Origin: Chondrosia reniformis
Taxonomy: Eukaryota; Porifera; Demospongiae; Chondrillida; Chondrillidae
Assembly (NCBI GenBank): GCA_947172415.1
Contig: OX359202.1
Coordinates: 5,194,899 to 5,258,898, forward strand
Length of the DNA stretch: 64,000 nt
Direction of reading: 5' to 3'
Shown piece after piece: positions 1-9,990 of the stretch. A program made the translations under genes and the position numbers. Position 1 is the first letter of the stretch; each line of letters starts with the position of its first letter. Below the pieces are notes generated by a model. That model did no database searches and had not been told where the DNA came from. It saw only the letters and a program-made list of their open reading frames with translations.

Positions 1-161
1 CTCCTGAGGAGCACAAATGAGTAATGGGTAGAACCAAGGGGAAACCAGAATTTTCCCCCATTGCCACTCAAAGCCATTGACTATATACATATATATACTT
101 GTATCTTAGTTTATATCATATACATACGTACGTACGTATATTCTAAAGTGTTATTGTTTAG

Positions 162-1433
162 AGGAAGAAGACTATATACTAGAGGATAGGAATGGAGAAG
201 AGACATACGGAATTAAGTTAAGAGAGAGCCTTAAGAAAGCAAACAGGAGGAAATTACTAGATGTACGTATACAAGGGAATTATGTAGGGATTAAGGTTTA
301 ACCTACATTAAAATAGTGGCAGCTGAAACATTATCGAAGGACCACACACATCTGTTTTGCCCTCCTTGGACTTCTGTATACACTTGTGGTGGACATAAGA
401 ATTCTGTTGATTATTCGTACTGTAATTCATCCTAACTAGCTTTTGCATGGATTTGTGCACTTAATTCCTTATTCAAATACATACTGTGTATGCTAGTATT
501 CTCTTCTAATATACCAATCAAAACTTAAGTACGTACATGTACATACATGTATGTTCCTTTTTGCAAAATACGTACATATACGTACATATGTATTTATATG
601 AAATGAATTATACTTATGTGTATATGAATGATGCTAGAGGACTTGTAAAGTATAAATTATACGTGTGTATGCAGGGATTGTGTATTTATGCCACGCAGTC
701 AGTAGTTCCAGAATATTCCATCTTAAAGGGAATAGTTCACTGTGCAGGAGGAAAGGTTTGTTCCTTACAAGCTTTTTAAAATGTAATCTTAAGACTGACA
801 GTTCAGTACTTCTGTAAATATCCTCAGTGTTTCTACCTCACAAGAGTGCTGTATGTATGTATGTAGTTACTGAAGGTAACACTGATCATTCTCTCCCTCT
901 TTCCTTTGACAGCTGTTGAACGAGATAGAACTCTTAAAGGAGTATAGTTCAGTTCTGAAAGGAGAGGTAGGTATAGGAAAAGTCTCAAAGTATATATCCA
1001 ACTATATTTTGCAATCTTTGAGATGGTTCATATTTGGTCTTTGAGCATCCAGAGATGCAGCTTGTCTTCTAGAGAGTTGGACATTTCAACCCTGGGGGGT
1101 TTTCTTCAGCGACTGATGGTGACTATTGGAGTTTGCTACTTTTATAGAGAATTTCCCTACCATTTCACATATTTACCAAGTTATGTGTTGAGACTAAGAT
1201 TGTATTATTACAACACATCAAATGATACAAGTATGCTTGTTTTTAACTGGAGATTCTGTTTATTTATGTATTAGAGTAAAATGTCACAGATGAACCAGCC
1301 TCTGGTAGTCATTTGCAGAGATGTAGATTTTGAGGATAACAAAACTGAAATGGAAATGTTTCTAAAGGCTAGAGTTTGTAAGAAACACATACAGTATCAT
1401 ATTTACCATTTAATAAAGAACACTTACAACTGA
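162..1433 (+). CDS. PAXIP1/PTIP-like tandem-BRCT protein, C-terminal exons (5' end outside window)
   Basis: Four exons join in consistent phase: 162-262, 675-755, 913-966 and 1275-1433 (TGA). The joins are phase 1 on entry and then phase 0, each with AG/GT borders. The joined protein begins EEDYILEDRNGEETYGIKLR, continues KANRRKLLD then GLCIYATQSVVPEYSILKG and HCAGGK, and ends KNTYN. This follows the last BRCT pair of PTIP/MDC1: an F.L.eAL.RA..rkLL linker, then G..iY.Tp.v.P....lk.Iv..aGGk, then a hydrophobic strand (PLVVICRD here). Such BRCT pairs bind phosphopeptides in chromatin and DNA-damage complexes in the nucleus. The upstream exon could not be placed in bases 1-161. MDC1 or another BRCT protein is possible; PTIP fits best from memory of the family. 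Confidence 0.6.
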
Positions 1434-2815
1434 TAAACTATATACATACGTACGTAGGTCTCTTTTATTCCACAGCCTGAAAGTTATAATTGGCAGGTTT
1501 TAAACTGCACACCAAGCTGTATGTATGTATTAGCAGATAATTGTAGTAGTATAATACATATATGTTTATTTAGAATAAAATATCCAGTTCTATAATAATT
1601 ACATATACTGTAATTTAAGTCTGTAAAATACGTAAATATGCACTCATTATACTTTATCTATATACATACTTTATTTATTCTTCTACCTCACAGCACTCTA
1701 CACACCAGAGCTAGTGTTTACTGGTATTCTAAAACAGGAGCTGCTGTTTGGTCAATGCAGAATCATTGTTCCAGGCCATTTTTATCAAAATGCCATGACA
1801 TCATCAAATTGACATGTGAATGATTGATGTAGAGTTGTTGTTTTAAAGATTCAAATATAGTTTTTTAATTAGTGTCCTCCTCCTGATAAGGTTCTGCCAG
1901 TTGCTGGACCAGTCTCTTTCTCTTCTCAATTGTCTCATTCTCAATGGAGTGATAGTCTCATAATAGTGTATAGGCAACTGCAACTATGCAGGTGTACAGA
2001 TGAGCATACGTATAATAATAATAATATTTATTGGAGTGACGCATGCAAAAAAGTACAAGGCCAAGTTGGGGCCCATGAGTCACTATAAAGAAAAAACTAG
2101 AGTCTATAATGTCAAATTAAAATGTGTGAATAAAATCATAATATAGAGTAAGGATTCCTTCTAACTGTTATATTTTGAAACTTATCTTTTAGAGCAAATT
2201 AGACGCTCTACAAGTCAAAAGATGACCCTTTCAAAGGAATAAAATCATGATCAGCCAAATGCATGTTTAAGTTCAGATTTCTTGGAATATACCCATTCAA
2301 GTACTTCTATCTCCCTCTTCCAGCTGCAGGCTACACCTTATCTTCCACCATCTCGCTGATTACCTTGCTCATGTGAAGGAATCAATTATGAACAAATCTA
2401 ATTTTTACTTAAATTATTACTGCTTCTAAACTATTGAGGATTGGATCTAGCAAGGATATACAGAGTACTGACAACCCAGTCCATATTCCTTATGCTTAAT
2501 CTAACTAATATTTATCATGCAATTGTAATTTTCCTCATTTGATTTAGCACTAGAAATCACGTTAATATGAATTTACAAAAATCGTTGTCTTTATAACTTA
2601 CAGACCTTGGTCCAGCTGCAGACTAGGAATATAGGACATATTATATTATAGTTATGTATTTGAATCCAAATGAATGCAATTTTATAATTATTTCAATTTG
2701 ATTCTGAATACAAATTTAATGATAATAAGTAGTTTGTGAGGAAAACAACTAAATGCCTGTATTATAAAGCTATAAACAAATTAAACACGTTAACTATAAA
2801 CACAAATGTCCATTG
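1434..2815. other. Gene-poor spacer with decayed repeats
   Basis: No supported gene lies here. The stretch holds the 3' flank of the BRCT gene, a DNAJC17-like fragment (separate entry), an ATA microsatellite near 2010-2028, and AT-rich sequence. Short open frames at 1638-1823 and 2736-3041 lack splice context or family likeness; the second overlaps the antisense caspase-MBL gene. Confidence 0.5.
1868..1965 (-). pseudogene. Decayed duplicate of the DNAJC17 C-terminal exon
   Basis: Read on the minus strand, this stretch matches the end of the intact DNAJC17 exon at about 16219-16320. It gives YETIT, RMRQ and, after a frame change, QQLAEPY followed by EEDT, against DYETITLLRMRQ and QQLAEPYREEDTS in the intact gene. 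Likeness runs a little into the 3' flank (an AAATTGATGTAG-like string near both). One frame change is visible and no other DNAJC17 exon is nearby, so this is a partial genomic copy. Confidence 0.6.
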
Positions 2816-5800
2816 TCATTCAAATTTAAAGAACTTGCACTTGTATTCCTTATGCAAGGTGGTATCAATCCTCTCCGATTTGTTTTTCACACATTCACAT
2901 TCCCCTTCCCACTTTTGTGTTGTTGTGGGCATAGTTCCACATTCACAGCAAGCCACAGGATTGTTTTGGATTTTCTCTCTTTCTGGATACAGAAAATGCA
3001 ATTTTCCTTTGTTCAATGTAAGAATGTCTCTTATTGTCTGAAATGATGGATTTTGGTGATTACCCCAATGGCTGATCAGGTACTCCTCGGCTGGAATGGC
3101 TTGTAGCCCCCTATATTCTTCAGGTACCTTTTTACAATTAGAGTGACTTGATCCATGGTGAGGTACATCTACATATTTGAATCCCTCAATTGTATTTCGC
3201 TCAAGAAATTTCTCAGCAGCTTTAGTTACGTCCAACAAGTGAGCATCTCCAGTGAAAAGGTACGCATCCTTCTTCCATACAGCTACCAGATTGATGGAGA
3301 GTACATTGGCTGCTGTTGTATCACCTCTACTAGATACCGGTTTGGTTTGTTTGGTTTCTTTGGCTGCTGTTGTATCATCTCTACTAGATACTTTGTCAGG
3401 TATGCGTGCCACCACTTCTTTAACAAGCGCCTTTGTAGGAAGGAGTGCCTCGAGAGAAAATATTTCTGATTTAATAAGTATCTTATGCTCTTGGGGATCG
3501 ATAATCAGATCACGAACCTCAATTGACTTATCAGCCTTAGTCAGCTTATCAGCCAACATTTTAATTTCTTGTTCATGCCAGAAGTTCCTTTCTCTAGTAA
3601 GAGCTTCATGCATATTCATATATAATATTGCATTGTTAATATCAGGAAGCCCCTTCCCATCATCAATGCAGTACCGGCAAAGGAGGAGCTGAATACCAAA
3701 GGTGTGGTCCAAATCATGGTGGGTGACAATGATATGAGTAATCCGCTCAAGATATTTCAGAACTGAATTCCAAGCAGCTATGAAGTAAGCAGCAGTCTTG
3801 GTTCCATCAATTAGTATGACTTTGTCTCGGCCTGGTGTGACTATCAAGCTCATATCTCCCTCACCACCCGGAAACACATAGACCCCTGGTGGTATAGTTT
3901 TGTCTTCATCTTTGGCTAATATTTGTTCTTTATATTTTTCTTTGGTTGCGTCAGTAAGTTCACCTTCTAAGGAAAGTAAGTAACCCCTTGGGCGAAACCG
4001 ATCTTCAAACACACCATCCCCACTAGTGATAGCTTTAAGTGATTTTGAAATAAATTTTATATTATCTTTTTCTTTTTTAATTTCCTTTTTATAAGAGCTT
4101 GCTTTTGTCTTAAATGTTTTTATGTTTTCTTCACACTTTTTCTTCTTTTTCTTCAAATATTTGTGTGCCTTCCTTAACATAAACACTGGATAATGGACAA
4201 AGGGATTTTTTGTGTCTACTGAGGATGAAGACTCGCTGGAACTCGAAGTCAGTTTAGTAGGTGAAGAAGACGGTAAATAAACATTCAGAAGCTCACTATA
4301 TGGGACAGGCTCAATGGATTTATGGTTTGAGAGATTTTGTGTGTTTTCTTGGGATATGTTCTCCCATATATTATTATTCTCTTTAAAATTCTGAAATTCA
4401 GGTACCACTGTGGCATAAAGATGTTCTTCCATGTCATCTGACTGATCTTCCATGTCATCTGACTGATCTTCCATGTCATCTGACTGATCTTCCATGTCAT
4501 CTGACTGATCTTCCATGTCATCTGACTGATCTTCCATGTCATCTGAGAGATTTTGCGTGCTTTTTTGGGATATGATCTCCCATATATTATTATTCTCTTT
4601 AAAATGCTGAAATTCAAGTACCACTGTGGCATGAAGATGTTCAAACTCTTCATCATCCTCAAAAAATTTCCAAGGGGAATTTTTATCTGGTTTTGTGGTG
4701 TATAAACATGGATGTTGTGTTTCCTCAACTTCACCTGGCTCTGTTGGGTGTTGTGTTTCCTCAACTTCACCTGGCTCTGTTGGGTGTTGTGTTTCCTCAA
4801 CTTCACCTGACTCTGTTGGTGGGTCCTTCTTCCAGTCATTATATTCGGGAGAATTTAGAATTATCCACAGTGGTGTAAACAGCCCACCATGCGATACCTC
4901 AAACTCGTTTGTGGCACTCTGAATGGTCACAGGATGCTTATCCAGGAGGTCTCTATACTCTTTCATGTCATCTGACTGACCTTTGTGAATAGCCTCCAAG
5001 GTACTGGTCCAAATGCCAGAATAACAGGCGTCGACTACAATGGTCAGATGATGGCCATTCTTCACTTCTGGGTCACGAAGATAGTAGCACCACAGACCAA
5101 GGACCCCAAGAACACCTACATACCCACGCTGGTGGGCATAAACCTCACCTCCCATAAAACCCAGCGGCTTCTCAGATGCACCAAATAATTCGACACACTT
5201 TTTATAGAAATTATCCAAGTAGGTCAATTCCTCTTCTTCATTTTTAGGTTTTGACTCATCAGCCTCTTCTTTACCAGGCTTAATAGTATCCAAGGTCTCA
5301 TCAGCCTCTTCTTTACCAGGCTTAATAGTATCCAAGGTCTCATCAGCCTCTTCTTTACCAGGCTTAATAGTATCCAAGGTCTCATCAGCCTCTTCTTTAC
5401 CAGGCTTAATAGTATCCAAGGTCTCATCAGCCTCTTCTTTACCAGGCTTAATAGTATCCAAGGTCTCATCAGCCTCTTCTTTACCAGGCTTAATAGTATC
5501 CAAGGTCTCATCAGCCTCTTCTTTACCAGGCTTAATAGTATCCAAGGTCTCATCAGCCTCTTCTTTACCAGGCCTAATAATATCCAAGGTCTCATCAGCC
5601 TCTTCTTTACCAGGCTTAATAGTATCCAAGGTCTCATCAGCCTCTTCTTTACCAGGCTTAATAGTATCCAAGGTCTCATCAGCCTCTTCTTTACCAGGCT
5701 TAATAGTATCCAAGGTCTCATCAGCCTCTTCTTTACCAGGCTTAATAGTATCCAAGGTCTCATCAGCCTCTTCTTTACCAGGCTTAATAGTATCCAAGGT

Positions 5801-8408
5801 CTCATCAGCCTCTTCTTTACCAGGCTTAATAGTATCCAAGGTCTCATCAGCCTCTTCTTTACCAGGCTTAATAGTATCCAAGGTCTCATCAGCCTCTTCT
5901 TTACCAGGCTTAATAGTATCCAAGGTCTCATCAGCCTCTTCTTTACCAGGCTTAATAGTATCCAAGGTCTCATCAGCCTCTTCTTTACCAGGCTTAATAA
6001 TATCCAAGGTCTCATCAGCCTCTTCTTTACCAGGCTTAATAGTATCCAAGGTCTCATCAGCCTCTTCTTTACCAGGCTTAATAGTATCCAAGGTCTCATC
6101 AGCCTCTTCTTTACCAGGCTTAATAGTATCCAAGGTCTCATCAGCCTCTTCTTTACCAGGCTTAATAGTATCCAAGGTCTCATCAGCCTCTTCTTTACCA
6201 GGCTTAATAGTATCCAAGGTCTCATCAGCCTCTTCTTTACCAGGCTTAATAGTATCCAAGGTCTCATCAGCCTCTTCTTTACCAGGCTTAATAGTATCCA
6301 AGGTCTCATCAGCCTCTTCTTTACCAGGCTTAATAGTATCCAAGGTCTCATCAGCCTCTTCTTTACCAGGCTTAATAGTATCCAAGGTCTCATCAGCCTC
6401 TTCTTTACCAGGCTTAATAGTATCCAAGGTCTCATCAGCCTCTTCTTTACCAGGCTTAATAGTATCCAAGGTCTCATCAGCCTCTTCTTTACCAGGCTTA
6501 ATAGTATCCAAGGTCTCATCAGCCTCTTCTTTACCAGGCTTAATAGTATCCAAGGTCTCATCAGCCTCTTCTTTACCAGGCTTAATAGTATCCAAGGTCT
6601 CATCAGCCTCTTCTTTACCAGGCTTAATAGTATCCAAGGTCTCATCAGCCTCTTCTTTACCAGGCTTAATAATATCCAAGGTCTCATCAGCCTCTTCTTT
6701 ACCAGGCTTAATAGTATCCAAGGTCTCATCAGCCTCTTCTTTACCAGGCTTAATAGTATCCAAGGTCTCATCAGCCTCTTCTTTACCAGGCTTAATAGTA
6801 TCCAAGGTCTCATCAGCCTCTTCTTTACCAGGCTTAATAGTATCCAAGGTCTCATCAGCCTCTTCTTTACCAGGCTTAATAGTATCCAAGGTCTCATCAG
6901 CCTCTTCTTTACCAGGCTTAATAGTATCCAAGGTCTCATCAGCCTCTTCTTTACCAGGCTTAATAGTATCCAAGGTCTCATCAGCCTCTTCTTTACCAGG
7001 CTTAATAGTATCCAAGGTCTCATCAGCCTCTTCTTTACCAGGCTTAATAGTATCCAAGGTCTCATCAGCCTCTTCTTTACCAGGCTTAATAGTATCCAAG
7101 GTCTCATCAGCCTCTTCTTTACCAGGCTTAATAGTATCCAAGGTCTCATCAGCCTCTTCTTTACCAGGCTTAATAGTATCCAAGGTCTCATCAGCCTCTT
7201 CTTTACCAGGCTTAATAGTATCCAAGGTCTCATCAGCCTCTTCTTTACCAGGCTTAATAGTATCCAAGGTCTCATCAGCCTCTTCTTTACCAGGCTTAAT
7301 AGTATCCAAGGTCTCATCAGCCTCTTCTTTACCAGGCTTAATAGTATCCAAGGTCTCATCAGCCTCTTCTTTACCAGGCTTAATAGTATCCAAGGTCTCA
7401 TCAGCCTCTTCTTTACCAGGCTTAATAGTATCCAAGGTCTCATCAGCCTCTTCTTTACCAGGCTTAATAGTATCCAAGGTCTCATCAGCCTCTTCTTTAC
7501 CAGGCTTAATAGTATCCAAGGTCTCATCAGCCTCTTCTTTACCAGGCTTAATAGTATCCAAGGTCTCATCAGCCTCTTCTTTACCAGGCTTAATAGTATC
7601 CAAGGTCTCATCAGCCTCTTCTTTACCAGGCTTAATAGTATCCAAGGTCTCATCAGCCTCTTCTTTACCAGGCTTAATAGTATCCAAGGTCTCATCAGCC
7701 TCTTCTTTACCAGGCTTAATAATATCCAAGGTCTCATCAGCCTCTTCTTTACCAGGCTTAATAGTATCCAAGTAGGTCAATTCATTTTTTTTTGGGTACC
7801 ATTTATCAGGCTTAATATCTTCAAGGCTTTTTCCGGCTGGATGAGGCCTGAGTTCATCAGGAATGAGACACCTGTTGCCTGGATCAATGCCATGGCCACA
7901 GAGATACAACAGTACCTCACACGATGGTTGCTTCTTCAATGAATCTAGTGTACCATAGAGGTTATTGATAAGAGGTCCAAACACATCTTTTTCATCAATA
8001 GGTTGGGACAGTATACTTGTACCCATTGAATTTTTCAGGGAATCACGAGTTTCTCCAAACTCTTGCAATAGGAACTGATCTCCAAGGGCAAGTATATGAT
8101 CTTCAGGTAAATCCTGCCAATGTTGGCTCAAATGATCAATAGAGATCACGGGAATAAATGCTGTAGGAGGAGATATAAAAACAGTAATGCTTAAATTGCT
8201 ATCGAGATAAAACAACTAATCACACAATATAGAAACTCTACAGAAGCAAAAAACGCTCCTTATCATGTCTATTGGTGCAAGCAATCAAATGCACAGCAGC
8301 CGGTAATAATTTCTGCCACCGGCTAGGAATGCCAGCGGGTAACTGCGTGAGCGGACTCAGCTGGTACACTTGGGCATAATCATAATCAGCAGTAATACCG
8401 CTCTGCAT
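2816..8408 (-). CDS. Caspase-like (C14) domain with giant 14-residue repeat insert, fused to ComEC-type MBL hydrolase
   Basis: Two-exon model of 1832 residues: 8255-8408 (ATG at 8408), a 94-bp intron, then 2816-8160. The acceptor at 8161 follows a strong pyrimidine tract, so the in-frame ATG at 8215 is probably intronic. The donor at 8254 is weak, leaving the first exon tentative. Residues about 52-180 and 1021-1140 form a caspase-like fold: LLYLCGHGIDPG gives His141 and VVDACYSGIW gives Cys1097. Between them lie 60 copies of a 14-residue unit (about 181-1020). Then come two smaller repeats, a Ser-rich stretch and a Lys/Glu-rich coiled coil. The C terminus is a metallo-beta-lactamase domain of ComEC type: THHDLDHTFG (first His 1532), LFTGDA, then VPHHGSSHSN and SHWGNH. 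Substrates are unknown. All usual catalytic residues are visible in both domains, so a dual protease/hydrolase is plausible but inferred. Confidence 0.85.
4426..4547 (-). repeat. 21-bp coding repeat, 6 units (DDMEDQS)
   Basis: Six 21-bp units encode DDMEDQS heptads in the caspase-MBL gene. The array is flanked by two direct copies of a roughly 32-residue segment (one with ATVVPEFQNFKENNNIWE, the other with ATVVLEFQHFKENNNIWE), so the heptad array sits between the halves of a larger duplication. Confidence 0.95.
4713..4820 (-). repeat. 36-bp coding repeat, 3 units (EETQHPTEPGEV)
   Basis: Three 36-bp units encode an acidic 12-residue period, EETQHPTEPGEV, between the caspase Cys motif and the coiled coil of the same gene. 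It is the third independent in-frame tandem repeat in this one protein. Confidence 0.93.
5255..7772 (-). repeat. 42-bp coding minisatellite, 60 units
   Basis: A 42-bp unit encoding a 14-residue period (IKPGKEEADETLDT) is repeated 60 times inside the caspase-like domain; the last unit lacks two bases. Units are almost identical. The main variant changes Thr to Ile (DII) at 5579, 5999, 6671 and 7721, spaced exactly 10, 16 and 25 units apart; the one at 5579 also carries Lys to Arg. Because 42 is a multiple of three, the other frames also stay open, giving long shadow ORFs. Near-identity implies recent expansion or ongoing homogenisation. Confidence 0.97.
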
Positions 8409-8652
8409 TATGTTGCTTATAAATTATAATATTGAAAACAGAACTTCAAGAGTGTTTTTTTTCTTTAAATCAGTTTACAGTTAGCACATCAACAAATTTA
8501 ATACCTTTATCTGCCATTAAAAAGACCAGAGTCTTCCGAATCAAGGGATCGAAAATGAAATTGTATCACCACATAAAATCCAGAATAATCAATATAATAA
8601 ACTACTAACACACTTATATATATAATTTCCAGTGACTATATATTCTAGAACG

Positions 8653-8719
8653 GTCTATTAGTGATGTGCACGTGGTCGACTTTTGGAAAAGGTCGGCCAC
8701 GTGCACATCACTAATAGAC
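8653..8719. repeat. Inverted repeat with E-box-containing arms
   Basis: Arms of about 28 bp (GTCTATTAGTGATGTGCACG, then TGG and TCGAC) pair with one mismatch around an 11-base spacer. Each arm holds a CACGTG E-box. It lies about 245 bp upstream of the caspase-MBL start, so it may be a regulatory hairpin or simply a short foldback element. Confidence 0.8.
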
Positions 8720-8742
8720 GATCGATATGTTGCGTTTGGGGT

Positions 8743-8782
8743 GTTACTAAAATGCGGAACGGAACGGAACGTTCCGCAGCAC
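8743..8782 (+). repeat. GGAACG-rich dispersed motif, copy 1
   Basis: TACTAAAATGCGGAACGG, further GGAACG copies, then CGTTCCGCA. The reverse complement of 15862-15906 carries the same order, so the two are copies of one repeat edge in opposite orientation. Confidence 0.6.
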
Positions 8783-9212
8783 GTGATGCGTTACAAAACG
8801 TTAGCGATTTCGTAAGATATTTACTTTATTATTATTATATTATTTAGTTATAATTATGTAATTAACATTCAAATTGATATTCTACATTTAAGTGAATACT
8901 TTTGACAATGAAAAGGGATAGAATATAGTCGAATTAGGCGCCAAAATACGGGTAGCATGGGCTGTATCCCTCCTAAAACAAAGGGAGGTGAGATATTTCT
9001 TTTTTACACTGATGCTCCTAAAAAACAAGGTATAGTAAATATATGCACTAAACTGATATTATAAAACATATTAAAAAGTATAAGTACATAAATAAAACAA
9101 TTCTTTAACTGCTGAGCCTGTGTCCTTGTACATACTTACCAAGATGTAGTGTTTTACATGTCCTATATATAAATAAGAAGTAGTAGAAGAAAAAGCAACA
9201 ACAAATTAAGAG

Positions 9213-9807
9213 TTATTGTATACCAGTTTGAAGTACATGAATGGAACTGATATTACGCAAGTACCCCAGCTCAGAAATCTCCACCTGTTTCGTAACAATA
9301 GTAAATATGGTACTTAATTTCTTCTTGCAATTTACCTGCAAAGTTCTGTTTTGTCCATCACACATTAGTCCTAGGACCCTCAAAGCCAGTTCCACAAAAG
9401 TGGAATCTTGGAATCCAAGTTCATTTCCAGAGTTTTCTTTTTTCTCTTTCTCTTCCTGCTTTGCCTAAACACAAACAGGACATGGATGATCTTGAACCTC
9501 ATGCTGCAATGGATTGAGCAAGGACATACTTTAGCCCCCTGAAGTTTCTGAATGAAAATGTCTCACAACATCCAGTGTGCCAAAGGAACACCAGACTGAA
9601 TATCCTCCTCAAGGAAACCCACTTTTGCCTTCTAAGAGTGATACGCGTAACATCTCTAGTTACCAAGGCACCAATGGAGTTGGTCCTCGGTGGACCTTCA
9701 CCAGGTTCAAGGTCATATTGAGTTGTGTCACCTTCGATATCTTGCATGTATTGTTCTTCTTCAGGTAGAATGCTTAGATCACCTTCAAGTGACAGCCCTC
9801 TAAGAGA
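9213..9807 (-). CDS. IP3-receptor-like (ITPR) gene fragment
   Basis: Two exons, 9664-9807 and 9336-9464, join in phase 0 with proper borders. A possible last exon is 9213-9284, ending in TAA. The joined product contains EGDTTQYDLEPGEGPPR, an acidic/lysine-rich linker, then FVELALRVLGLMCDGQNRTL. In IP3 receptors a PGEG segment likewise precedes a linker and the RIH-associated helix ILRFLQLLCENHNRDLQ. That order and spacing support an ITPR-like origin. What follows in real receptors (further RIH-associated sequence and the six-helix channel) is absent before the next gene, so this is a truncated duplicate or a rearranged short gene. No RNA evidence is available to say whether it is expressed. 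Confidence 0.5.
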
Positions 9808-9821
9808 CTACATAATACGAG

Positions 9822-9990
9822 TAGGAGGTACGGAATAAGCGAGTTGTAGCGAAGGTTAGATAAAGCGTATTTGTATACGTTCATGTTAAGTTTAAGCCAG
9901 AATTGTTGCTATATATTGATGTAAAATAGATAAAATAAATTCGTTTAGACGACCGTAGTAAAACTTTGGTACTGTAAGCTCCGTCATCTC
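9822..9990. repeat. Dispersed duplicate segment, copy 1
   Basis: About 140-160 bp beginning near GGTACGGAATAAGCGAG and including GCGAAGGTTAGATAAAGCG match 12038-12180 in the same orientation, with scattered differences. Copy 1 lies just upstream of the ITPR-like exons, so it may be a duplicated promoter or an old repeat. Confidence 0.7.

Larger units (their letters stand above)
8409..9212. other. Upstream region of the caspase-MBL gene
   Basis: No gene is supported. It holds the presumed promoter of the caspase-MBL gene, a near-perfect inverted repeat (8653-8719), and a GGAACG-rich motif near 8743-8780 that recurs at 15862-15906. The rest is AT-rich. Confidence 0.45.

Noticed and set aside
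1-161. Upstream exon of the BRCT gene in the first bases
   Set aside because: No donor near 20-27 gives the phase needed to join the exon at 162 without a stop.
5224-7737. 837-residue open frame with MRPWILLSLVKKRL repeats
   Set aside because: It is the frame-shifted shadow of the 42-bp coding array on the same strand; the unit length is a multiple of three, so any frame without a stop stays open.
5255-7772. Possible CRISPR-like array because of dense regular repeats
   Set aside because: Units abut with no spacers, are coding, and the setting is a spliced eukaryotic gene.
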